A stretch of DNA of 64,000 nt, taken from positions 1 to 64,000 of the forward strand of contig DBQI01000061.1 of assembly GCA_002305165.1 (NCBI GenBank), read 5' to 3'. The notes below the pieces were generated by a model, which saw only the letters and a program-made list of their open reading frames with translations, did no database searches and was not told the DNA's origin. Of this stretch, positions 22,075 through 31,094 are shown one piece after another. Within the stretch, counting starts at the first letter, position 1; the number at the start of each line of letters is the position of its first letter. Both the position numbers and the translations under genes were made by a program. This DNA comes from Armatimonadetes bacterium UBA1398. GTDB taxonomy: Bacteria > Armatimonadota > Zipacnadia > UBA1398.

Positions 22075-23991
22075 CTACGGGGCGATGAACCGAACCACCG
22101 ACGAGAAGCTGAGGGCATCTGAGTCGTTGATCGTGATGCCATCACCTGCGATCATCGCGACGTAGTACTCCCGTCCGCTCTCAAGCGGCGCGAAGACCTC
22201 GCCACCGGAGCCGTAGGTGATGCTGGTCTGGTTGGCGGTGATCTTCCCATTGTCCCAGACCAGCCCCGTTTGACCGAACGAGTCATAGTCGGGGCGGCGA
22301 TCAAACACGAGGATCTCGTACACATCGGCCCCCGGCACTGACTCCCACGCGAAGCCCACAGGGAAGTCGGGTGTTTCCCCCGGCCAAGGCGAGACCAACC
22401 GCAGCGCGTCGAGGGGCCGAGCAGAGAGCCACTCCGATGGGGCGCTCTCGTCGCCTGCCAGGTTGAACGCCAGCAGGTTGTAGTAGAAGATGGTCCGCGG
22501 ACCCAACTCCGGCGAGATGTCCGCCATGAAGGGCGCGTTGGGGTCCCAGATGATGCTGATCGTCTCGAACCCACTGGATTCCTGCAGGGAGCGGCGCACT
22601 CGGTACCCGGCGAGATCGGGTTCCTCGTTAGTGTCCCACGCGATGTCGTTCTCGATCACGAAGCCAGCCGGTGGGAAGGCTCTCACTCCGGCCTCTCTTG
22701 TGCGCTCTAAGTCGTCGATAAGCCGCACGCGCCGCGACGCGTCAGGCTGGCGGTCGGCCACGATCCGACGGATGGCGAAGCTGCTGCTGAGTATGGCGTC
22801 GTCGCCGACGGGATACGTGAGCGCCTGGGACCAGTCAACCAGCGGCGCGGCGGGGATCACATCGGTCTTTCGCTCCTGGAGCCGCAGGTTGACTCCAAGA
22901 TGCTGACCAGCAGCTAGGGCAACCTCCGTCGCCCCATTGGAGTACCCTGGAGCCGAGGCGATCACATAGTATGGCTTATCCTTGGCAGACTCGGGGATGT
23001 CTACGAAGCTGAAACTCCCATCCTCCTGGCTCACGGGGGCGAAGTAGATGGCTCGGATCATGTCTAAGTAGACGTAAGCATTGGCGATGCCTCGCCCGAA
23101 CTCATCCCGCACGGTGCCCGAGATCCGGCCCATCTCGCTCTCCTGGGCCATGACGATGTCCGCGGTCATCATGCGGCCGTTCTCAGGATCGACGTAGATG
23201 CTCTCGCGGCGGCCCAGCAACTCGGTCCCGTCCACAAGCCTCTTCGTCGCTAGCAGATCGTAGTACCCGGTCTTGAGGTTCTCGAAGACGTAGGTACCCT
23301 GAGCCGAGGTCGTGCGGCTCTGGCCGCTGCCCTCGATCGTCACCGTGGCCCCCACGACCAGGCCACCTCCGATGAGGTCGATGACGCTCCCGGAGATCGC
23401 GGAGCGGCCCTCCCGGGTCAGCTGAAGCACCACCAGATCCTCGGTCTTGCCGGTGAGGTCAACGACCTCGGTGCGCGTCCGGTAGCCAGCGAGATCGACC
23501 CGGAGGGTGTGTCGAGTCGGGCCTAGCCCATCGATCACGGCTGGGGTCACCAGACCTGTCGCGCGGCTGTCCACAACCACCCTCGCGCCGGGAGGGACGG
23601 TCCGGACCGAGAGCACGACTTCCCTCGAGTCTCGCGGCATCAGAGTGGCACGGACGAGGGGAGTGTTGCCCGTCATCCTGGAGAACAGCGTCACCACAGT
23701 GCCATAGGTGTGGTAGCCGTTCAGATCGAGGCGCACTGCATGGGGAATGCCATCCTCGCTGGCGTCGAGCCCTGTAACGACGGCGGGCGTAGTGAGACCC
23801 GTGTCCCGTCCATCCACCGTGATTCGAGCGCCCCCAGGGGTCGAATCGACCTCCAGAGACATCGTCGTGACGCTGCCGCCGCCATTGGGGCCTCCGCCAC
23901 CGTCGCCGTCCGGCGCGCACCCCAGCAGCGCGAGGCTCGTGAGGCCGACAAGCATGAGGAGCCACGTCCGGCAATCGCGCGCTCTACCCAT
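22075..23991 (-). CDS. PEGA-domain lipoprotein with carboxypeptidase-regulatory-like and Fn3-like domains
   Basis: 638 residues. A lipoprotein signal ends LALLGC with Cys25, followed by a Gly/Asp-rich linker. Two PEGA domains follow (about 45-120 and 123-190), with VDSTPGGARITVDGRDTGL and VPPGARVVVDSRATGLVTP. Two CarboxypepD_reg-like beta domains follow (SGSVIDLIGGGLVVGATVTI, SGTVRDEFGRGIANAYVYLD). The last 250 residues contain Fn3-like strands (DLAGYRVRRSLQES, FAWESVPGADVYEILVFD). All parts are extracytoplasmic beta modules, probably for binding polysaccharide or envelope partners. It is the last gene of the CsaB/beta-barrel operon, 72 nt after the barrel gene. Confidence 0.85.
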   Translation of the reverse strand: MGRARDCRTWLLMLVGLTSLALLGCAPDGDGGGGPNGGGSVTTMSLEVDSTPGGARITVDGRDTGLTTPAVVTGLDASEDGIPHAVRLDLNGYHTYGTVVTLFSRMTGNTPLVRATLMPRDSREVVLSVRTVPPGARVVVDSRATGLVTPAVIDGLGPTRHTLRVDLAGYRTRTEVVDLTGKTEDLVVLQLTREGRSAISGSVIDLIGGGLVVGATVTIEGSGQSRTTSAQGTYVFENLKTGYYDLLATKRLVDGTELLGRRESIYVDPENGRMMTADIVMAQESEMGRISGTVRDEFGRGIANAYVYLDMIRAIYFAPVSQEDGSFSFVDIPESAKDKPYYVIASAPGYSNGATEVALAAGQHLGVNLRLQERKTDVIPAAPLVDWSQALTYPVGDDAILSSSFAIRRIVADRQPDASRRVRLIDDLERTREAGVRAFPPAGFVIENDIAWDTNEEPDLAGYRVRRSLQESSGFETISIIWDPNAPFMADISPELGPRTIFYYNLLAFNLAGDESAPSEWLSARPLDALRLVSPWPGETPDFPVGFAWESVPGADVYEILVFDRRPDYDSFGQTGLVWDNGKITANQTSITYGSGGEVFAPLESGREYYVAMIAGDGITINDSDALSFSSVVRFIAP

Positions 23992-24063
23992 GGCGAATCA
24001 CCTGCCCTATCCGGGATACTGCAACGAGTCTATGACGTTCGAATCCCGCCCGAGGTACCGCGG

Positions 24064-27039
24064 TCAGAACCCAAGCCTCAGCTCCGCCCAGTAAGTGAGA
24101 GCGGAGTACGTTCGGTTCGAGGTCTCGCCAACCGGTGTCAGCCTGTCGTCGAAGTCCACGTACCGCCCCCCGATGGCCAGTGAGACGTCGTCATTGATCC
24201 GGTGACTGTAACTCAGGCTGGCCACTAGCCGGTCGCTGTCATCGATCGCGCCGCGGTTGCGGTTGTTCTGAAGGTCCACAGTGAGCCGGCCATCGTCCGA
24301 GATGCTCCAATCGGCCTCCACGTACAGGTTGTCGTAGGCAGTGGGGGTCATGAGCGTCAGGCCGGAGCGGAAGGACGGCGATAGCGCCGAGGACGTGTCG
24401 TAGCCGAAGGCCATCGACAGGTCCCGAGACGGGCGCCAGGAGAGGCTCATGCCCCACCCGTCATAGCGGACGACCCCGCGGCTGCGCTCCGTGTAGCTGG
24501 TCTCCGACCAGTTGAAGGAGCCGCTGATACGCAGACTATCGCTGGGGTCCCACCCAGCATCCACGCTCATCATGCGGCGGCGCTGGTCGGAGAGGTAACC
24601 GATGCCACCCTCGCTCTCGTAGATGTCCTCCCTCGCGCTCACACCGAGGTACCACGTCCTGCTGGGACGATAGCTCACAGACACGGAGGAAGCGTCCGTG
24701 AAGGTGCGCGCCTGGACCAGGTTCATGCCGGTTCCGAACTGACGGGCGGCGGCCCGACGGTTCCATGCGCGGTTCAGCAGCGCGTCACGGTTGGAGAGGA
24801 GGTCAGTGTCGCCATCGAGCCCATCGCCTATGCCGCTATCGATGCCATCGTCGAGCCCGTCGTCGATCGTTGAGGTGCTGAGATAGGTGGCGCCACTGCT
24901 CGCCGAACGGCTCTTATTGAGCAGGATGGTCAATCCGTCGGTCGGCACATAGGAGACAGAGCCGCTCAGTGATGAGTAGCCGGAGTCGAGCTCAGTGCCC
25001 AGCAGGTCTCGGGTCGATGAGTCGGACCAACTCAGAGTAGCGCGGTTCGTGCCACCCCATGTGTAACCGATCGACGCTTGGGCAGTGTCCGACCTCGTGT
25101 GGGTGCGGCTGGGCTCCTCGGCATCGTCTCTGGACGAGGGGCGGTACGTCGTGCGGTCGGAACGCGTTGCGGCGGCCGAGGTGGTGATGTTGCCGAAGCG
25201 ATCGCTCCAGGCTGCCGAGACCATGCTGCGCGTCGACGAGCCTGCGGTGGCCGAGGAGGAGCGGGCGTTGCTCACTGTTGCGTTGATCGCTCCCGTCGCG
25301 CCATAGGTGAAGCTGCCGCCGGTGCTCCATTGCTCGTTTCGGTAGCTGAAACTAGCACTCTCGCCGGACAGGCTGGACTCGCCGGCTCCGAGTGCGAGTC
25401 CACGACGGCTGAGGGTGTCGCTGTAGCGGAAGAACGTGGTGAGCTTGTCTGAGGCCCGATAGCGTATCGAGGTATCGACGCCTGAATAGTCGGTGTCGAA
25501 GCTGTTGGACTCGATCCGGGAAAAGCCCTGGTCTTGGCTCTGGTAGGTCGCGCTGGCGAGCAGATCACCGTCGGCGGCAGAGTAGTTGCCACGCAAGTTC
25601 CATGCCGTGCCCCCGGACGCCGGCGAACCGTCGGAGAGAAGCCCTCCTCTGCTGATCGCTACCGATGACCCGAGGCTCAGGTTGCCGAATCGGTAGCCCG
25701 TGTCGATGCCCAGGAGCGTCTTGCGCGTGTCTGGCCGCGCATCCTCACGGAAGTAGTAGTACTCAATACGCACCGTAGACGTGGCAGAGATGATGTCGAA
25801 GAACTGAACGACGCCGCTCGACCGGTTGAACTCGAAGTCCACACCCTCGCGGCGCACGATCCCGTCGACATACGCGACGATCGGCTTCGACGTGTCGATG
25901 GGCCGGTAACTGAGGCTGAAGGGGCCCGTGGAGTTGTTCGGGATGAACTCCTCGACCTTCGGTACAGACTCATCGGCGGACTCCGTACCTCCCGAGATGT
26001 CCTGCGAGATGTACGTGACCGACAGGGGCAGTCTGCCGAGTCGGTAGTCCAGCACCCCGCCGTAATAGAGGCCACGCGCCGTGCCGGCCCGATTCTCCTC
26101 GTAGACCACTTCGATGGCAGAGGTCTGGGCTACGATGATCTCCTCGAAGTAGATCATGCCTTGGTCGGGATCGAACCGGTAGCGGTTGCGCGGGATGTCC
26201 TGTTCGTCGATCCGTAGCTTGATCGTTTCCTCCCGCACTGGCGTGTAGGTGAGGTAGTAGGGTCCGGGCGTACCCTCTCCGGGGATGGTCTCACGGCGGC
26301 TGATGCCGCGTGACTCGGTGCCGAAGAGCTGATAGCTGCCGCGGCTGCCGAGGTCTCCCACGATGGAGAGACCCTTCGTCTGGCGCTGAATGGTCGCGAA
26401 ACTATTGCGGCTGATGTTCGCGCTTATGTCTCCGTAGGTTGCATCGAAGCGCCGCTCATGCCATGTGAGTGACCATTCGACGTCGGTGGGGCCATAGGGA
26501 CGCGCTCGAGCCGACGCGTTGATGTAGATGGGCCAGTCGCTGATGAGCGGACCATGAATCAGCAGAGACGCGTTGTTGGTGAACGCCTCTGTGTCCGAGA
26601 ACTGCTGGCCGTACATCTGGGCATTGCCTCGTGCCGTGCTCGCGCTGTAGCGGCTGTTGAGGCGGCCCGAGACCTGGAGCTCCTCCGGCAGGTTCCTTAG
26701 CCGTTGGGGGCCACCGCCGCGTCGAGAGAAGGCGCCCATGTCCATCGAGCCGATGGCGCCCGGTTCACTCCCAACGTTCAGCCGTTGGTCGGTACGCTCC
26801 CTCTGCATCTCGCCACCGGAGGGGATACCGTCGAAGATGTCCCCCGAGTCGTAGTCGAATCCCGTTGCCTCGGGCGGGCGACCCGTGGTGTCCCGAACGC
26901 TTCTCTCGGGCGGCGATCCCGGGAAGTCCATCTTCAACTGGTCCGGCAGCTCCAGGGCCCCGGCGGCGTTGGACCCACCGACCGCCAGGACCGCAGCCAG
27001 CGCTAGACCGGATACGAGATGGAGGAAGGTCCGCGTCAT
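24064..27039 (-). CDS. Large outer-membrane beta-barrel protein
   Basis: 991 residues with a signal peptide (1-27, ending NAAGA). Residues about 100-400 form beta-rich domains (SGRLNSRYSASTARG, WSLTWHERRFDATYGDISA, IVAYVDGIVRREGVDFEF). From about 440 to the end, alternating strands with aromatic girdles and Ser/Thr-rich turns recur (FFRYSDTLSRRG, SFSYRNEQWSTGGSFTYG, LSLAIGGRYVDFDD style), and the protein ends in WAELRLGF. The terminal Phe is typical of substrates of the BAM machine. An acidic Asp/Gly loop lies at about 724-747. It is therefore an outer-membrane protein; a ligand or transport role is not apparent. It begins 24 nt after csaB and precedes the PEGA lipoprotein. Confidence 0.82.
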   Translation of the reverse strand: MTRTFLHLVSGLALAAVLAVGGSNAAGALELPDQLKMDFPGSPPERSVRDTTGRPPEATGFDYDSGDIFDGIPSGGEMQRERTDQRLNVGSEPGAIGSMDMGAFSRRGGGPQRLRNLPEELQVSGRLNSRYSASTARGNAQMYGQQFSDTEAFTNNASLLIHGPLISDWPIYINASARARPYGPTDVEWSLTWHERRFDATYGDISANISRNSFATIQRQTKGLSIVGDLGSRGSYQLFGTESRGISRRETIPGEGTPGPYYLTYTPVREETIKLRIDEQDIPRNRYRFDPDQGMIYFEEIIVAQTSAIEVVYEENRAGTARGLYYGGVLDYRLGRLPLSVTYISQDISGGTESADESVPKVEEFIPNNSTGPFSLSYRPIDTSKPIVAYVDGIVRREGVDFEFNRSSGVVQFFDIISATSTVRIEYYYFREDARPDTRKTLLGIDTGYRFGNLSLGSSVAISRGGLLSDGSPASGGTAWNLRGNYSAADGDLLASATYQSQDQGFSRIESNSFDTDYSGVDTSIRYRASDKLTTFFRYSDTLSRRGLALGAGESSLSGESASFSYRNEQWSTGGSFTYGATGAINATVSNARSSSATAGSSTRSMVSAAWSDRFGNITTSAAATRSDRTTYRPSSRDDAEEPSRTHTRSDTAQASIGYTWGGTNRATLSWSDSSTRDLLGTELDSGYSSLSGSVSYVPTDGLTILLNKSRSASSGATYLSTSTIDDGLDDGIDSGIGDGLDGDTDLLSNRDALLNRAWNRRAAARQFGTGMNLVQARTFTDASSVSVSYRPSRTWYLGVSAREDIYESEGGIGYLSDQRRRMMSVDAGWDPSDSLRISGSFNWSETSYTERSRGVVRYDGWGMSLSWRPSRDLSMAFGYDTSSALSPSFRSGLTLMTPTAYDNLYVEADWSISDDGRLTVDLQNNRNRGAIDDSDRLVASLSYSHRINDDVSLAIGGRYVDFDDRLTPVGETSNRTYSALTYWAELRLGF

Positions 27040-27063
27040 CCTGTCCCTGTTCTGAGATCTACC

Positions 27064-28116
27064 CTATCGGGCCTGTTTCAGCGCCCTGAGAACTGCCTCC
27101 ACACTGCGGCCCGCCAACTCCTTCTGGCGGTCGATAGCGGCCCACGGAACGGGGTCCGGCGCCCTGTCGAGCCTCTCTCCTATCTCCTTCGGCGAGCATG
27201 GCTCCATGACGTCACACACCGACGTCCGGCCCAGCCCAGCCAGAAGGCCATCGATCTTGGGATCGTAGGACACGCCCATTGGCTCGGCGCCGGACAGACA
27301 GCCGAGGACTAGGGAGTGTAGACGCATGCCGATGACCGCCCGGCAGCCCACCAGTGAGTCCAGGGCTTCCTCACCGCTCTCAAATGGCTTCGGCGCCTCC
27401 CGTGTCCTCCCAGTTAGACGCTCAGCCTCACCGGCCAGTCTCGCATCGTCGGGCGCCATGGGCAGCCAGACAGGCTCCAGACCCCGCCTCTCGACCTCAC
27501 GCGCGACCTGCGCCCACCAGGCAGGGCTTGTATTGCCTCTAGCCCAGGGGCGCGGGGCAAGCCCAACTCGCCGCCTCGACTCCGCGGCGGCCCGGTCAGG
27601 CGTCGGCAGCAGCCACGCCAGATCCGCTCCCTCGTGCGCTTCGCAGCCCAGATGCCCGGCAAGCGCCACAGAGGGGCCATCCCTCAGCACGATCTCCTGC
27701 CCCATCCGCAGGGCGCACCGCGCAATCCCTCGTCCCAGCGGCGTGTTCAGAGGTCCGAGGCTCTGGCCAACGTGCACCACGCGTGCGCGCCTATGGGCGG
27801 CCCGCCACGTCTGAAGTGCGTACCAGGCACAGGAGCTTAGGCTAGTTGCATCCTGGAAGATCCCGCCGGGCCCGATGCAGGCGACCCGCGTCGATGACAG
27901 TGCTGCCCGAACAGCCAGGCCATCGCTCCGCGGCACGGCGTGCACCCACCGGGATGGCCCCTCCCCGAGGCCCTGGGGGCCACTCAATGCCGCGAGCCGG
28001 GCATCGGGGACCGCTCGCCTCATCGCCGTCGCAAGAGCACCCAGGATCAGTTCATCGCCCAGATTGCCGAAGCCGAAGTAGCCGATGAACAGCACATCAA
28101 ACCTTGTGCGCCCCAT
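27064..28116 (-). CDS. csaB: Polysaccharide pyruvyl transferase CsaB
   Basis: 350 residues of the polysaccharide pyruvyl transferase family. The N-terminal DVLFIGYFGFGNLGDELIL is the signature of CsaB-like proteins, and the C-terminal half has IGMRLHSLVLGCLSG and GVSYDPKIDGLLAGLG, also conserved. CsaB adds a pyruvate ketal to secondary cell-wall polymer, which then binds SLH domains. In diderms such as Negativicutes this links the outer membrane to the wall. The start overlaps the DUF5693 gene by 20 nt. That pairing is common in Firmicutes and relatives. No SLH protein is encoded in this window. Confidence 0.92.
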   Translation of the reverse strand: MGRTRFDVLFIGYFGFGNLGDELILGALATAMRRAVPDARLAALSGPQGLGEGPSRWVHAVPRSDGLAVRAALSSTRVACIGPGGIFQDATSLSSCAWYALQTWRAAHRRARVVHVGQSLGPLNTPLGRGIARCALRMGQEIVLRDGPSVALAGHLGCEAHEGADLAWLLPTPDRAAAESRRRVGLAPRPWARGNTSPAWWAQVAREVERRGLEPVWLPMAPDDARLAGEAERLTGRTREAPKPFESGEEALDSLVGCRAVIGMRLHSLVLGCLSGAEPMGVSYDPKIDGLLAGLGRTSVCDVMEPCSPKEIGERLDRAPDPVPWAAIDRQKELAGRSVEAVLRALKQAR

Positions 28117-30055
28117 GCCCCCTCCGCTCCGGCTGGACCTTCCACCACGCCGCCAACAGCGCGCACGCGACCATGCCCAGCATCCCCCCGATGATGAGGC
28201 CGTAGGCGCTCCGCAACAGGGTCGCGATCAGGGGCGTGTGGAAGTGGCAGAAGGTATTGAGCAGCGACGTCAGGCCCAGTGTGGCTACCGTCGCCAGCAG
28301 AGTGCGACCCCAGGGGCGTCCGAGAGCCGCTAGGAAAGCGGCCACAACGAGCGTGGGGTGCCCTATCAGGAACTCCTTGGTGCGTGGACGGTAGACGAGC
28401 AACCCCTCGAGCAGCTCGCGCATCGCCTTCTCCGCGCCGGTCTGGGTCGAGGCTGCCGCGTTTCCGCTACGCGCCAGCATGTAGGCGGCGCCACCCGCCG
28501 CCACGAGGATCCCGAGGAGTAGGCCGAGACTCATTGGGGTGGCCAGAATCTGCCTCAGGCGGGGCCCCGCGACAGCGAGCCGCGTCGTCAATGGGCGGCT
28601 CTGGTCGAGCAGATCGAACCCATACAGGAGGGCTGCGGCTAGCACGGGGCCGGCCAGCGCGAGCTTCGTGCCTCGGAACTGCTCGACTCGCATCATCGTC
28701 ATCGTGTCTGACATCAATCCGGCAACCAGCACCCCGCCCGCGGCTGAGGCGGCGGCGGCGATGAACAACGCCGCGAGAGGTCGAACAGTGGGGCGCCCAC
28801 CCGGCCGGTCGAGCCTAATGGCTGAGATGCCCAGCATCGGGAACGCCAGGGCGCCGAGGAGCGCGAGCGCCTCGCGCGAGGGCCCCGGCACCCACTTCTG
28901 AGCCAGACCGAAGGCGACGCAGCCGAGCGATACGGCCATCCAGGCCCTGCCTGCTCCCAGCACCAACAGAAGGGCAAGCGAAACGCCTCCCCCGATGCCT
29001 AGGCCGATGAGGGGGTCCAGACGGTGGTCCTCATTGTGAACCGGCATCGTTTGGGCGCTGCCCGGCACGAAGCGACTGGCGGCGAGAGCCGCGCGGATCA
29101 TGCCAACGTACTCCGCGTTATGCTCCATCGGATCCGCGCACGCACGGTCCAGGAGCAGCCTCACGAAGCAGCAGCGGATGCTGCGCTCCCGCACGCCCCT
29201 TGCGAACCGTTCCACCGCAGCCTCGCGCGACATACGAAGCAGCTCGGCCTCGCCGATGGAGTGGGTGCGGATCACCTGACCGTCCAGCAGCCCCGAGAGC
29301 TGGTCGGTGCCCTCCTGGACATCCAGCTCGACCGCGTAGTACTTGAGATGACCCGCTCGAATCCGCTCCGCAGTCTGAGGGATAAGGTCCCGATTGCCGA
29401 GCACGAACTTGCCCTGGAAGAGCACGGAGGTCATTCCGTGGCTCATGAGCTCCTCAAAGGTGTGGTCGATGCCCTCGGCCGAGATGACCGGGGAGTCCAG
29501 CGGCCTGGCCACCGGTTCGAGTCCTGCCCGCCTCACAGCCTCGATCCGGGCCGGCTCCCACCCCACTCCAACCTGGGCGAGCCGATCCGTGGCGCCCATG
29601 GCGCGAAGGACGGGGTCCTCGGGCGTCCAGCCCTCGCCCTGGATCCGCCACTTCGCCGTCAGGTTGCGCGCAACACGGGCTGCCCGCTCAGGATCCAGAA
29701 CGCGGATGGATACCACCGCAGTCTCGCCCACCTCGGCAGTGGGCCCCTCACTCATGACGATCTCGCCGCGCCCCGTGCGCAGGAGCCTGTCGAGCGAGTC
29801 CTCGGCCACCCCCACCCCAGTGATACCCTGAGCCTTCAGCCGTCGCAGCACCTCATCCAGAGCAAGGCCCGACGCGCCGGCCAGAGTGGCCGCCTCGTCG
29901 TAATCGACCACCAGTTCGACGCTGGTGTCTCGCGCCTCTATAGCGACACGACCGCTCAGCACGGGGATCGCCGCCGCCAGGCCGATAGCGATGAGAACAA
30001 GGCAGACAGCTGCCGCGGCCCGCAACTCAGGCCACCCCCTGGCGACAGGCGGCAT
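28097..30055 (-). CDS. DUF5693-family polytopic membrane protein
   Basis: 652 residues from an ATG at 30055; the frame is open to 30211 but the extra part lies inside ppx and is not protein-like. The N-terminal helix (LRAAAAVCLVLIAIGLAAAI) is followed by a long extracytoplasmic domain of about 300 residues (DEAATLAGASGLALDEVLRRL, ALKYYAVELDVQEG-like). About eight hydrophobic helices follow, from residue 345 onward. DUF5693 proteins are typically encoded next to csaB, as here with a 20-nt overlap, so a role in synthesis or export of the same wall polymer is likely but unproven. Its start also overlaps the end of ppx by 29 nt. Confidence 0.82.
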   Translation of the reverse strand: MPPVARGWPELRAAAAVCLVLIAIGLAAAIPVLSGRVAIEARDTSVELVVDYDEAATLAGASGLALDEVLRRLKAQGITGVGVAEDSLDRLLRTGRGEIVMSEGPTAEVGETAVVSIRVLDPERAARVARNLTAKWRIQGEGWTPEDPVLRAMGATDRLAQVGVGWEPARIEAVRRAGLEPVARPLDSPVISAEGIDHTFEELMSHGMTSVLFQGKFVLGNRDLIPQTAERIRAGHLKYYAVELDVQEGTDQLSGLLDGQVIRTHSIGEAELLRMSREAAVERFARGVRERSIRCCFVRLLLDRACADPMEHNAEYVGMIRAALAASRFVPGSAQTMPVHNEDHRLDPLIGLGIGGGVSLALLLVLGAGRAWMAVSLGCVAFGLAQKWVPGPSREALALLGALAFPMLGISAIRLDRPGGRPTVRPLAALFIAAAASAAGGVLVAGLMSDTMTMMRVEQFRGTKLALAGPVLAAALLYGFDLLDQSRPLTTRLAVAGPRLRQILATPMSLGLLLGILVAAGGAAYMLARSGNAAASTQTGAEKAMRELLEGLLVYRPRTKEFLIGHPTLVVAAFLAALGRPWGRTLLATVATLGLTSLLNTFCHFHTPLIATLLRSAYGLIIGGMLGMVACALLAAWWKVQPERRGHGAHKV

Positions 30056-30989
30056 ACACCCGCGCGCCTGTTCCTGTGAGTATCCCCAGGCGCGGACCGT
30101 ATACGTTCGCCTCCAATGCCTCCAAGCCGAGGCACTCCAGCAGAGCGCAGATGATGGCCCACCCTGGCAGAATGAGGTCAGCCCTCTCCGGTTGCCGGAT
30201 GAGACGTCCACGCTCCTCCTTGCCCACCGAGGCGAGGCGTTGCCCGAGGGCCGACAGGTCTGATCTGGTCAACCTGGTACCGTGGACGCACATAGGGTCG
30301 TATCTCTCCAGTTCAAGGTGCAGCGCCGCCAGGGTGCTCATGCTGCCTCCGACCCCCACCGCTCGTGCGTTCGGAGGCGCCGGCAGTCCCTCCTCCACAG
30401 AGGCGATCCGTTGGCGCGCCCAGTCTACAGCATCCCCGAGAGAGGAGGCGTCCACCGGGCCCTCCGCCCCGAGCTTGGGGAGGGCATCCAGGAGCTTCCG
30501 TGCCCCGATGGGGAATGAGTGCGTATGTGCGAGGGCGCCGGTCCACCACGCCAGTTCCGTGCTGCCGCCCCCTACGTCCGCCATGAGCACCGGGCGTCCG
30601 CCATGGGGTGGAGGCAGACTGGCCACCACCCCCACATAGCTGAGCAGGGCCTCCTGCTGCCCCGACACTATGGCGATGGGTCCGCCAAGCGCTCGCTCCA
30701 GGCGAGCGACGACCTCCACACGGTTGCGCAGGTCGCGCAATCCCGCTGTGGCGAAGCACGATACGTGGGCTCCGTGTGACCGAGCGGCGGCGGCTCCCGC
30801 TCGGACCTCGTCCGCCACTCGGTCCAGCGCCTCGCCGCGCAACACGCCATCGGTGGCGATGGCATCGCCTATCCGAGTCATGGAGCCCCGGTCGTGGATC
30901 AGCGTCGGCCCACCCGCAGCCCACTCGATGACCATCGTGCGGACCGAATTGCTGCCGATGTCCACAGAAGCGCGTCTGAGCCCCGTCAT
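30027..30989 (-). CDS. Ppx/GppA-family phosphatase
   Basis: 320 residues of the ASKHA fold. The first phosphate-binding loop is ASVDIGSNSVRTMVIEW near the start and the second is VLMADVGGGSTELAWW near residue 135. The family hydrolyses polyphosphate or pppGpp; the short length (320) corresponds to the catalytic half only, as in many bacterial Ppx proteins without the HD-like C-terminal part. The ATG at 30989 is chosen because it begins the family N-terminus. It overlaps DUF5693 by 29 nt. A link between polyphosphate or (p)ppGpp and the envelope operon is speculation. Confidence 0.9.
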   Translation of the reverse strand: MTGLRRASVDIGSNSVRTMVIEWAAGGPTLIHDRGSMTRIGDAIATDGVLRGEALDRVADEVRAGAAAARSHGAHVSCFATAGLRDLRNRVEVVARLERALGGPIAIVSGQQEALLSYVGVVASLPPPHGGRPVLMADVGGGSTELAWWTGALAHTHSFPIGARKLLDALPKLGAEGPVDASSLGDAVDWARQRIASVEEGLPAPPNARAVGVGGSMSTLAALHLELERYDPMCVHGTRLTRSDLSALGQRLASVGKEERGRLIRQPERADLILPGWAIICALLECLGLEALEANVYGPRLGILTGTGARVYAACRQGVA

Positions 30990-31094
30990 CACGCTGAGCC
31001 ACACGGGTTGAGGATCAGGCAGGGGCCCAGAGTATGCGTCGCGCCCTTGCTGAGGAACTCGCAGTGCTTGCTTGCCACGATGCTGCGCGCGGCC

